Below are positions 24,016 to 32,290 of a DNA stretch of 64,000 nt, one piece after another (positions within the stretch are counted from its first letter, which is position 1; each line of letters starts with the position of its first letter). The DNA lies in assembly GCA_964418585.1 (NCBI GenBank), contig CAYQMG010000148.1, forward strand, positions 11,766-75,765. The letters are read 5' to 3'. Under the pieces are notes generated by a model, which worked only from the letters and a program-made list of their open reading frames with translations, had not been told where the DNA came from and made no database searches. This DNA is from JAJRTE01 sp964418585 (lineage in GTDB: Bacteria; Myxococcota_A; UBA796; JAJRTE01). The translations under genes and the position numbers were made by a program.

Positions 24016-26457
24016 ATGCGTGGAACCGTCGATCCTGCTGAAATGTATCGTATCATATACACCGACCATGACGATCCGTTCACTGTGCTGGGCGCCCACG
24101 AGGTGGAGGTGGACGGGTCGAGGGGGACGGCGGTCCGCGCCTTTCTCCCCGATGCCGAGGAAGCGTTTGTGATCGAGGAGCCGGGAGGGCGCGAGGTCCG
24201 CCATCGGATGGAGCGCCTCCATGCCCACGGCTTTTTCGAGATTTTCCTCCCCGGTCGCACGCCCCCCCTCGCGTATGAACTCGAGCGCGTGGACGCCCTG
24301 GGCGCTCGAGAGCGCTTTCTCGACTCCTACGCTTTCCTGCCCACCTTGACCAACTTCGACTTGCACCTGTTCGGCCAGGGCAAGAACTACAAGGTATATG
24401 AGAAACTGGGCGCACACAAGGTGGAGGTGCAGGGGGTGGGCGGGGTCCAGTTCGCTGTCTGGGCGCCCCAGGCCCGGAGTGTCAGCGTGATCGGATCCTT
24501 CAACGGGTGGGACCGACGCAAGCATGCCATGCGCCGTCTCGACTGCGGTGTGTGGGAGATCTTCGTCCCCGGCCTGGACGATGGTGAACTCTACAAGTAC
24601 CAGATCAAGACCCATCAGGAGGTGATCCTGGACAAGGCCGACCCCTACGGGTTCCGCATGCAGGTGGCGCCCGAATCCGCCTCCATCGTGCACACCCTGG
24701 GTCGATACCAGTGGCAGGACCGGAAGTGGATGGCCGACCGGGCGAAGCAATCCGTGCGGGAACGGCCCATGAGTATCTACGAGGTGCATCTGGGCTCCTG
24801 GCAACGCGCACCCGGGGAAAAACCTGGAGAGGACCGGCCGCTGACCTATCGCGAAATGGCCGAGACCCTGGTTCCCTATGTTCAGGAAATGGGATATACC
24901 CACGTGGAGTTCCTCCCCGTGATGGAGCACCCCTTCGTCGGCTCCTGGGGATACCAGGTGACAGGCTACTACGCCCCCACCAGTCGGTACGGCGCCCCCG
25001 AAGACCTGATGGCGCTCATCGACGCCTTCCACCAGGCCGGCATCGGCGTCATCCTCGACTGGGTCCCGGGCCACTTCCCCAAGGACGCCTTCGCCCTCGG
25101 TCGCTTCGACGGCACCGGCGTCTACGAACACATCGATCCCCGCCAGGGCGAACACCCGGACTGGGGAACCTATGTGTTCAACTTCGGCCGTAACGAGGTG
25201 CGGAACTTCCTGGTCGGAAACGCCCTGTTCTGGCTCGAGTACTACCACGTGGATGGACTCCGGGTCGACGCGATCTCCTCCATGCTCTACCTCGATTTTT
25301 CTCGAGCACCCGGCCAGTGGGTCCCGAACCGGTTCGGTGGTCGGGAGAACCTGGAGGCCATCGACTTCCTACGAGAGGTCAACGACACGGTTCGAGAGCG
25401 TTTTCCCGGGACGTTCGTGGTCGCCGAGGAGTCGACCGCCTGGCCCGGGGTAACCCGGCCGACCCACCTGGGGGGGCTGGGGTTCGACCTGAAATGGAAC
25501 ATGGGCTGGATGCACGACACCCTGGCCTACCTGGCCAAGGATCCCATTTTTCGAAAATACGAGCACGGAAAACTCACATTTTCCATCTGGTACGCTTTCA
25601 GTGAAGCCTACGTCCTCCCACTTTCCCACGACGAGGTCGTGCACCTCAAGAAATCCATCACCGGCAAAATGCCCGGCGACATGTGGCAGCAACTCGCCAA
25701 TACCCGCCTCCTCTACGGCTACCAGTATGGACATCCAGGCAAAAAACTGCTCTTCATGGGCGGCGAGATCGGGCAATGGCGCGAATGGAACCATGACCGC
25801 GCCCTTGACTGGGAGCTTCTCGATCACCCGTGGCACCGGGGATTGCAACGATTCGTCCAGGATCTCAACCGGCTCTACAGGGACCATCCGGCGCTCTGGG
25901 AGATGGACTGTTCGCACGAGGGGTTCGAATGGGTCGACCTCAACGACGCGGACCGAAGCATCATCGCATTCCTGAGAAAGGCCAAGGACCCGGAGGAAGC
26001 GCTGCTGTTCGTCTACAACTTCACACCTGTTCCTCGCTCGAACTACCGGGTCGGCGTGGACCGGGCCGGGACGTATGACGAACTGCTCAACAGCGACTCG
26101 GAAATCTACGGGGGGAGCAACCTGGGCAACGCTGGGCAGGTGGTCTCGGAGGAAGTGCCCTGGCATGGACGGCCTCACTCGCTCAACATGCTCCTGCCTC
26201 CTCTTGCCATGCTGGTGCTTCGGTGGCGTCGTCCGGCGCGGTCGGAGAGGGGAGACGAGTCGGAAGGTCGGACCGTGCGGGAACCGGAGGAAGTACCGGC
26301 GAGCCGGGTTTCTGGTCGTCTGGTGCAGGAGGAGGGGCGAGGCGATCAGGTCGGCGATTCGAGCCAAACCGTCCCCGGGGAGGCTGGGGAATCGAGTGAG
26401 AATCCTTCGACCTCGACCCGGGCGCCGGACCTGGATGGTGGGGAAGGGGGCGCCTGA
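24016..26457 (+). CDS. glgB: 1,4-alpha-glucan branching enzyme, GH13
   Basis: 813 residues. An N-terminal CBM48-like region (DPFTVLGAHEVE, FAVWAPQARSVSVIGSFNGWD) precedes the GH13 barrel. The predicted catalytic residues are Asp near 418 (GLRVDAISSMLY), Glu near 471 (VVAEESTAWP) and Asp near 539 (LSHDEVVHLKKS). The enzyme creates alpha-1,6 branches in glycogen. Typical GlgB is about 730 residues; here the C-terminal beta domain ends near residue 735, and about 78 further residues are acidic, Ser/Gly/Glu-rich and probably disordered. No other glycogen gene is adjacent. The ATG follows GAGG and a good promoter. Confidence 0.95.
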   Translation: MRGTVDPAEMYRIIYTDHDDPFTVLGAHEVEVDGSRGTAVRAFLPDAEEAFVIEEPGGREVRHRMERLHAHGFFEIFLPGRTPPLAYELERVDALGARERFLDSYAFLPTLTNFDLHLFGQGKNYKVYEKLGAHKVEVQGVGGVQFAVWAPQARSVSVIGSFNGWDRRKHAMRRLDCGVWEIFVPGLDDGELYKYQIKTHQEVILDKADPYGFRMQVAPESASIVHTLGRYQWQDRKWMADRAKQSVRERPMSIYEVHLGSWQRAPGEKPGEDRPLTYREMAETLVPYVQEMGYTHVEFLPVMEHPFVGSWGYQVTGYYAPTSRYGAPEDLMALIDAFHQAGIGVILDWVPGHFPKDAFALGRFDGTGVYEHIDPRQGEHPDWGTYVFNFGRNEVRNFLVGNALFWLEYYHVDGLRVDAISSMLYLDFSRAPGQWVPNRFGGRENLEAIDFLREVNDTVRERFPGTFVVAEESTAWPGVTRPTHLGGLGFDLKWNMGWMHDTLAYLAKDPIFRKYEHGKLTFSIWYAFSEAYVLPLSHDEVVHLKKSITGKMPGDMWQQLANTRLLYGYQYGHPGKKLLFMGGEIGQWREWNHDRALDWELLDHPWHRGLQRFVQDLNRLYRDHPALWEMDCSHEGFEWVDLNDADRSIIAFLRKAKDPEEALLFVYNFTPVPRSNYRVGVDRAGTYDELLNSDSEIYGGSNLGNAGQVVSEEVPWHGRPHSLNMLLPPLAMLVLRWRRPARSERGDESEGRTVREPEEVPASRVSGRLVQEEGRGDQVGDSSQTVPGEAGESSENPSTSTRAPDLDGGEGGA

Positions 26458-26488
26458 ACGGGCGCGATCGAACGAGAAGGAGGTGTTG

Positions 26489-26890
26489 ATGGCCACAGGA
26501 TACCAGGCGGACAGGGCGAGGAAAGAAGCGGTCCAGGCACTGGGGCGAGAGCTTGCCCGGCGTGCCCGGTCCCGGTGCGAGTTCTGTGGAGTCGGCGGCC
26601 AGCGGCTCGAGGTGGTCGAGGTGCTGCCGTTGCCGGATCGACCGGAACCGACTCGAGCCGTGTTGTTGTGCGAGCCGTGCATGGCCGGAGTGGTGGAGGG
26701 ACGGACTGAACCGGAGGAGCGTTGGCGGTTTTTGGAGGAGGTTGTCTGGAGCGAAGTGCCACCGGTTCAGGTGATGGCGGTCCGCATGGCGCGACGTCTT
26801 CAGGCCCGGAAAGTGGGATGGGCTCAGGATCTGCTGGCCGGAATCTACCTGGACCCCGAGATCGAAGCCTGGGTCGACCAGGCCGGGTGA
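26489..26890 (+). CDS. PhnA N-terminal-type zinc-finger protein
   Basis: 133 residues with a near-perfect AGAAGGAGG ribosome site. RSRCEFCGVGG and LLCEPCMAGV form a CxxC-CxxC treble-clef-like zinc site. The following WSEVPPVQVMAVRMARRL...WAQDLLAGIYLDPEIEAW matches the N-terminal domain of proteobacterial PhnA-type proteins. The C-terminal SH3-like PhnA domain is missing, so this is a stand-alone N-module rather than a full PhnA. It lies 31 bases after glgB and is likely in its transcript. Function unknown; PhnA itself is not needed for phosphonate breakdown. Confidence 0.7.
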   Translation: MATGYQADRARKEAVQALGRELARRARSRCEFCGVGGQRLEVVEVLPLPDRPEPTRAVLLCEPCMAGVVEGRTEPEERWRFLEEVVWSEVPPVQVMAVRMARRLQARKVGWAQDLLAGIYLDPEIEAWVDQAG

Positions 26891-26936
26891 CCGTTTTCTC
26901 CTTTTGGCAGGCTTCCCGGTGGTGGCCCCTCACCCG

Positions 26937-28868
26937 TCACGGGAGCAGTGCGCGGAACCGCCGAATGCTGTCCAGGGCATCGACCACCTCTCGAGCCAGC
27001 CAGGGCGGGACCTGGCCGTCGAACATGGGCGTTGCTCCGCCCAGCATGTCTGACACCCGGCCCATGGCTCGACCACAATGAAGCCGGAGCCGCTCGGCCA
27101 GCACATCATCGAATCCTTCCGGCGCGTCCCCGACCTCGTCGACCAGGTCGGAAAGGGCCCCCACCACCATCTGGCAACAGGTTTCCAGACGGTCCGAACC
27201 AGGCCGAACCGCGTCGAATGCGGCGTCCAGGACCGGGCGCGTGTTCTCCCGGACCCATCCCGGGACCGGCACCTCGTTCACCGGTGGCGGGAGCACGTCG
27301 GGCCGCTTCCGCTCCAGTTCCGCACGCTGCCGGAATCGCAAGGCAGCGTACAGGGCTCGCTTGTGATTCACCAGAAAGAGAATGTGGAGCAGGAACAGGT
27401 TGGAACTCATGAACGGAGCCGTCTTCTGGGTGGCCCGGGCGATGTCCCGGAACGTGCGCCGGATGTCTTCCGGCGCCTGGAGCAGCAGGTACCGCATGAC
27501 CGGTCCCACTGTGCCACGGTTGCGCCAGGCGTCCCGAAGCGGTGAGGCCGTCGCCTTGACCTGGGGCTTGCGCTTGATACCGTGCACGAACCCGATCGCC
27601 CGCTCCGCATAGTGGCGCGGGTTGAACACGGTCTCGAAATAGGTGGCCATCCCCTCGAACAACTCCGGCCTCGACATGCGCCGGGGTACCACGTTGGTCA
27701 GGAACTGGATGGGAATCTCGTGTCCAAAATCCAGGACCCGACCCTGGGCTTGAAGTTGGTACCAAAGCCGCGTGCCAGGCGGCGCATTCAGCGGGTAGGC
27801 ATACTGATCGGTCACGTGCGCCTCCCGCAGCATCGCTTCGGTCGCCGAAAACGCCTCGGGACCGTCCGCGTCGGCCCCAAAGATACAACTTGCGTGGACC
27901 GCCAGCCCGTAGGACTGGATCCGACGAATGGCTTCGACCACGTCGCCGACCAGATTGTGACGCTTGTCGAACGACTCCAGCGCCGCCTTGCCCGGCGACT
28001 CGATTCCGATCAAGACGTGGACGAAATTGCAGTCCGCCATCAGTTCCAGCAGTTCCGGATCACGCGCGATGGTGAGGTCGGTCTGGCCCATCAGCATGAG
28101 CGGCCGGTCGAAGCTGTTGTTCAACCGTGCGATCTCACGGAGCAACTGTTTGAAATATCGTTTGTTTCCAGATAGATTGTCGTCAGCGAACGCAATGGCC
28201 TGGAAGCCAAGCTTCTCCTGCAATCGGATCTCTTCCAGCACCTGGGAGACCGGCTTGGTCCGGAATCGGCGCCCGGACCGGTAGATCACGCCGCAAAAAT
28301 TGCAGTTGAACGGACAGCCTCGAGTCACCTGGACCGCACCCGCGCCGTAAGATGCGACGTCGTCCTGCACCAGGTCCCACCTCGGAACCGGGGAAAGCCG
28401 AATGTCCGGCTTGGACACCGGATGGTACAGCAGGCGGGACCGGCCTTCTTCCACCTCCAGGAGAAACCTCGGCCAGCTCTCCTCGGCCTCGCCGACGAAC
28501 AGGGCGTCCGCGAATCGCGCAAACTCCCCCGGCCGGTACTCCACCCCAGGCCCCCCGATGGCCACTCGAGTGGGCAGACGTTTCCGCTTGCAGTATTCGG
28601 CGATCTCCCGAGGCCGTATCACCTGGGAATAGGTGGAGATTCCCACCACGTCGTAAGGACGGTCGTCCAGGAGAGGTTCCACCGGCCCGTGAATCCGCTC
28701 GTCGTGGTAGTCCACTTCGTGACGCGCCGGCGTCACCGCGGCAATGGTGAGCGCGCCAAGAGGCGCCTGCTGCGCCCCCGACGGCCCTTGACCGAGAAAG
28801 GGCAATTCCTTGGCCACCACGCTGGCCACCTCGTCCAGTTCGAAAGGGCTGACGAGCAGGATTCTCAT
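26937..28868 (-). CDS. B12-binding-domain radical SAM enzyme
   Basis: 643 residues. Residues 1-140 are a cobalamin-binding Rossmann fold lacking the DxHxxG His ligand (a base-off site is not evident), with VGISTYSQVIRPREI and VAIGGPGVEYRPGE. The radical SAM core follows with RGCPFNCNFC (CxxxCxxC for the [4Fe-4S] cluster near residue 185) and ADDNLSGNKRYF. A C-terminal extension of about 200 helical residues contains no clear motif. Family members methylate or rearrange lipids, hopanoids or natural products. It is transcribed alone, and its substrate cannot be deduced. ATG 28868 lies about ten bases after GAGG. Confidence 0.88.
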   Translation of the reverse strand: MRILLVSPFELDEVASVVAKELPFLGQGPSGAQQAPLGALTIAAVTPARHEVDYHDERIHGPVEPLLDDRPYDVVGISTYSQVIRPREIAEYCKRKRLPTRVAIGGPGVEYRPGEFARFADALFVGEAEESWPRFLLEVEEGRSRLLYHPVSKPDIRLSPVPRWDLVQDDVASYGAGAVQVTRGCPFNCNFCGVIYRSGRRFRTKPVSQVLEEIRLQEKLGFQAIAFADDNLSGNKRYFKQLLREIARLNNSFDRPLMLMGQTDLTIARDPELLELMADCNFVHVLIGIESPGKAALESFDKRHNLVGDVVEAIRRIQSYGLAVHASCIFGADADGPEAFSATEAMLREAHVTDQYAYPLNAPPGTRLWYQLQAQGRVLDFGHEIPIQFLTNVVPRRMSRPELFEGMATYFETVFNPRHYAERAIGFVHGIKRKPQVKATASPLRDAWRNRGTVGPVMRYLLLQAPEDIRRTFRDIARATQKTAPFMSSNLFLLHILFLVNHKRALYAALRFRQRAELERKRPDVLPPPVNEVPVPGWVRENTRPVLDAAFDAVRPGSDRLETCCQMVVGALSDLVDEVGDAPEGFDDVLAERLRLHCGRAMGRVSDMLGGATPMFDGQVPPWLAREVVDALDSIRRFRALLP

Positions 28869-28977
28869 AATGAGCAACCTCCCGGCACCATGTGTTGTGT
28901 CTTGTGTCGATTATGGCAGTCTACCAGGAGGCGGGTTGCAACAGCAACGCATTTGTCTCGAGAATCGACAGGGCGGT

Positions 28978-30522
28978 TCACGGGGCTCGAGGCGGCTGGA
29001 ACGGCCGGTCGAGTTCCCAGTGCCACTGGTAGTAATCGGACTCGTGCAGAGGAAGGGTGGGAGTATCCCGGACCAAGGACCGGTCTCGAGCGGGGCCGAG
29101 GAGCACGTAGCCCTGGGCGCGGTAGAGTTCGGCCAGGTGAGCCTCGAGGTCGTCCAGGGCCGGGTGGTCCCAGGGAAGAAGGGCATACCGTGCTCCGCTC
29201 GCCTTGAACTGCGGCCAGGCTGGAGTACTACCGAACGCGACGCAATCCAGAAGTACTTGCGGCGCATAGGCGGCCACATTTCGCCCGTCGCAACTCACCT
29301 GGACTCGAGGCGCGGCCCAGAGCAGGATGGAGCCTGCGTTGAAGTCATTCCAGACCGCACCTTGCAGCGCATTGCGCCGAATGACCTCCACCGCAGCGCC
29401 CGGGTCTGGGCCCCGGTACGGAACGAACCGGAAGAGTCGGCTTCCACCGGCCAGGAGCATGCTCGAGGCCAGCACTGCGGTCGCCGCACTCAGCAGAACG
29501 CCCAGGCGTGACCGTTTCCCGGGGAGCGCTTGCTCCAGCCTTTCCACTGTCTCGGCAAGGAGGGGCAGCAGGAGGATGGGTGCCATGCGAAAGTGGCGAT
29601 TGGCGACCAGGGCCGCCGCCGTGCCGAGGAGTGCGAGGGTCCAGGCCCGGCGGTCTCGAGCTTTCCATGTGCCGAGGGCAAGGGTGACGGCGAGTGCCAG
29701 GAGGCCGCGGATTTCCCAGGGTCGGGCGTCAGCCCGCAGAGGGGAGCGCCATTCGTGGTTGGTGAGGTGAGAAGCAGCGCCGAGTGCGTGGCCCAGGTTG
29801 TGGGTGATGAGGCCGATCCCGTAGGGATTGACAAAGGTGGCAGCGAGGCAGAGGGCCGCCACCAGGGCGATGGCGCCGGTGGGTAAGTCGGGTTCCTCCC
29901 ATTTTCTTGCGCCCAGTCCGGCGACGAGGATGCCCAGTCCAGCGAGGTAGCCTGCATGCAGGTTGCCCCAGAGGAGGAACAGGGCCGGGAGTGCGAACAG
30001 GCCGCGACGAGGGGCATGCAGCGCCCACACCACCACGGCGAGGCCGAGCCAGGTGGCGAGCTGGGGTCGTGTGAGCGCCACGGCCGGGCCAAGGGTGGCC
30101 GCCGCTGCGAGCAGGGATACGGTGCGTGCGAAGGTCGAGCGATGGGCGATACCGCGGTCCATGAGGAAGAGAAGGGCGACCACTGACACCCATCGGGCGA
30201 GGATCAGGGCCGGCCCGGCACCCAGTTTCCAGAGTGCGTACAGCCCCACACAAGCCAGCCATTCGTGCATGACCAGCGGATGGCCGGGGTCGAGAAAGGA
30301 GCGGGTCTCCACCCGGGGGATCCGGCCGGTCTCGAGCACGGTGCGCCCGAAGTCGAGTATCCAACCGGTATCGATGGATGCCTTGGACCAGGCGGTCAGA
30401 GCCAGGGCCAGCAGGGCACCTGCAAGCGGCGGAAGACAGGCACAAATCCACCGCGACGCGCGGCAGCCTGATTCACCGGTCGCCGCATGCGCCTGGTCCC
30501 GCACCTGTTCACCCAGATTCAT
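28978..30522 (-). CDS. Polytopic membrane protein, GT-C-glycosyltransferase-like
   Basis: 514 residues with about ten hydrophobic helices from residue 30 to 370 and a soluble C-terminal domain of about 140 residues. An Asp in the first periplasmic loop (SIDTGWILDFGRTV) and the HEWL element (VMHEWLACVGLYAL) recall the conserved acidic loop of GT-C enzymes that use lipid-linked sugars, but no family was firmly recognised. The C-terminal part reads as a Rossmann-like fold (VWNDFNAGSILLWAAP, YALLPWDHPALDDLE). ATG 30522 has AGGAG upstream. It is probably an inner-membrane glycosyltransferase or an orphan membrane protein. Confidence 0.6.
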   Translation of the reverse strand: MNLGEQVRDQAHAATGESGCRASRWICACLPPLAGALLALALTAWSKASIDTGWILDFGRTVLETGRIPRVETRSFLDPGHPLVMHEWLACVGLYALWKLGAGPALILARWVSVVALLFLMDRGIAHRSTFARTVSLLAAAATLGPAVALTRPQLATWLGLAVVVWALHAPRRGLFALPALFLLWGNLHAGYLAGLGILVAGLGARKWEEPDLPTGAIALVAALCLAATFVNPYGIGLITHNLGHALGAASHLTNHEWRSPLRADARPWEIRGLLALAVTLALGTWKARDRRAWTLALLGTAAALVANRHFRMAPILLLPLLAETVERLEQALPGKRSRLGVLLSAATAVLASSMLLAGGSRLFRFVPYRGPDPGAAVEVIRRNALQGAVWNDFNAGSILLWAAPRVQVSCDGRNVAAYAPQVLLDCVAFGSTPAWPQFKASGARYALLPWDHPALDDLEAHLAELYRAQGYVLLGPARDRSLVRDTPTLPLHESDYYQWHWELDRPFQPPRAP

Positions 30523-30604
30523 GGTGCTCCTGTCCCGCTTCGACTTGACGGTCCGCAGGATGGCTCGCGAACCCGGCCCAGGCTAGCACGGAGGCCGTGA
30601 GGTG

Positions 30605-32290
30605 TCAACGCGCTCCGGAATCCGAGTCGGTGGACGCGGGGATGTGGAACCCGCTCTCCTCCCGTTTTCGCCCGGTGCCGCCGGTGATCGAAAACGGGAT
30701 GTTCGTCGCCGGGAGGAGCACCCGGAATACGGTCCCTTCTCCGACCTTGCTGCTGACCCGGATGTAGCCACCGAGCTTGCGCACGATCCCGTGGGAGACC
30801 GACAGGCCGAGACCGGTTCCCTTCCCCTTGGTCTTGGTGGTGAAGAAAGGCTCGAAAATCCGGTTCAGCAGGTGGGGTGGAATCCCCGGCCCGTTGTCCG
30901 CAAAGTCCACCGCCACAAAGTTGTCCACCTCACCCCGGTGCGCATGAATCCGAATCTCTCCTTTCTCCGGCAGCACATCCACGGCGTTCAGGATGAGATT
31001 GACGAACACCTGGGACAACATCTGGTCGTCCCCGTGGATCGGCGGCAGATCCTCGTCAATGTCCACGGTCAACCGGATCTTGGCCAGCCGCACCTGGTTC
31101 GCCACCAGCTTCACAGCGTTCTCGATGATGGCAGGAAGTTGCAGAGGCCGAATCCGCGCCTCGCTCTCCCTGGCAAAATCGAGCAGGTTCCGCACAATCC
31201 GCTGGGACCGCTCGGTCTCCCCAATGATGTCCTTGAGCATCTCCTGGATCTCATCCTCCCCCAGCTCCTTGAAATCCTCGGCAAGCAGTGCCGTCGTCAG
31301 AAGGATGTTGTTGAGCGGGTTGTTCAGCTCGTGAGCCACGCCCGCCACCAGGGTGCCGATGGCCCGGATCTTGTGCGACTCGATCAGGATACGGTGTCGC
31401 CTCTCCAGCTCGTAGATCATCTGGTTGAACGCAAGGGCAAGTTGGCTGAACTCGTCTCGAAAAGGCCGTGCAGGCGTGATGGGCGAGAAATCTCCCTCCC
31501 CGATCCGACGCGCATATGTCATGAACCGCGCCAGCGTCGTCAGCAGTTGCCGGGTCAGGAACATGGTGATGACCAGCATGGTGGCCAGAAGCACCACCAG
31601 GAACACGAACGGGACCCGTCGCGCAAGCACAAACGTGCGGTCGATGGCCTGGCGCTCCTTCTGGGCGAAATCAAGTGCAAAAGCCACCATTTGCGAGCCA
31701 TGTGCCCGGAGTTCAGACTCGATGTCCGCCCGATCGCGTCGGTCAGCGGTCTCTCCAAGTTTCCTCAGCAGCCGTTCGTAGTCCTCCACGTGGCGCGACA
31801 GGAGATCAAGCTTGTTCTTGCCAAGCACATGCTCCGCCGTGGCCCGGTTCAGTTCCAGTTTGGCCTTGGCCGTGGCCAGGTGCTCCAGCGCATCGTCCAG
31901 GTTCGTTCCATAAAGCAGAAAGTTCTTCTCGAATCGGCGCGCTTGCTGGATCTCGCTCACGTAACTGTCCGCAACCTCGAGAAAGTGGATCTTGTTCTCG
32001 AGTTGCGAAAGAGTGTAGATGATCCAGAACGTGATGCCCACGCAAAGGGAGAACACGGCGAGAAACGAAAGCGTGAGCCGCGTCCTGATCCGGAAGGTCG
32101 GCCGCTCGGTTAGACGCTTCTTCTCAAATTCGATCTTCCTCGCCAGTTCACCCTCCTGGCTCACCCCGAAAAAATCCGATGGGGCCGGCCCAGGACTGGG
32201 GTGCTCCTCGGGCACCGATGGATCCAACCAGACACGGCCGTTGTCCGCACCTGCGCCTGCGTGATCCCCTTCCTGTTTCTTCCCGTTCAT
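30605..32290 (-). CDS. Sensor histidine kinase (periplasmic helical sensor, HAMP, HisKA, HATPase)
   Basis: 561 residues. A cytosolic N-terminus of about 65 residues, TM1 near 72-94, a 130-residue all-helical periplasmic domain (QARRFEKNFLLYGTNLDDAL and onwards) and TM2 near 226-247 precede a HAMP linker. The phospho-acceptor is His320 in VAHELNNPLNN, and the ATPase has NLILNAVDV, DNGPGIP and GKGTGLGLSV. It terminates the cluster beginning at 41043 and overlaps the PEP-dikinase-like gene by the ATGA tetranucleotide. Probable phosphorylation targets are the lone receiver at 34870 and/or the NtrC-type regulator at 39694. Signal unknown. Confidence 0.93.
   Translation of the reverse strand: MNGKKQEGDHAGAGADNGRVWLDPSVPEEHPSPGPAPSDFFGVSQEGELARKIEFEKKRLTERPTFRIRTRLTLSFLAVFSLCVGITFWIIYTLSQLENKIHFLEVADSYVSEIQQARRFEKNFLLYGTNLDDALEHLATAKAKLELNRATAEHVLGKNKLDLLSRHVEDYERLLRKLGETADRRDRADIESELRAHGSQMVAFALDFAQKERQAIDRTFVLARRVPFVFLVVLLATMLVITMFLTRQLLTTLARFMTYARRIGEGDFSPITPARPFRDEFSQLALAFNQMIYELERRHRILIESHKIRAIGTLVAGVAHELNNPLNNILLTTALLAEDFKELGEDEIQEMLKDIIGETERSQRIVRNLLDFARESEARIRPLQLPAIIENAVKLVANQVRLAKIRLTVDIDEDLPPIHGDDQMLSQVFVNLILNAVDVLPEKGEIRIHAHRGEVDNFVAVDFADNGPGIPPHLLNRIFEPFFTTKTKGKGTGLGLSVSHGIVRKLGGYIRVSSKVGEGTVFRVLLPATNIPFSITGGTGRKREESGFHIPASTDSDSGAR

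Noticed and set aside
28935..28950. TTGCAACAGCAAC upstream of the radical SAM gene as another copy of the GTTGCAA palindrome
   Set aside because: Arms are offset by one base and only about half of the 15 positions match; it is not associated with a -24/-12 element.
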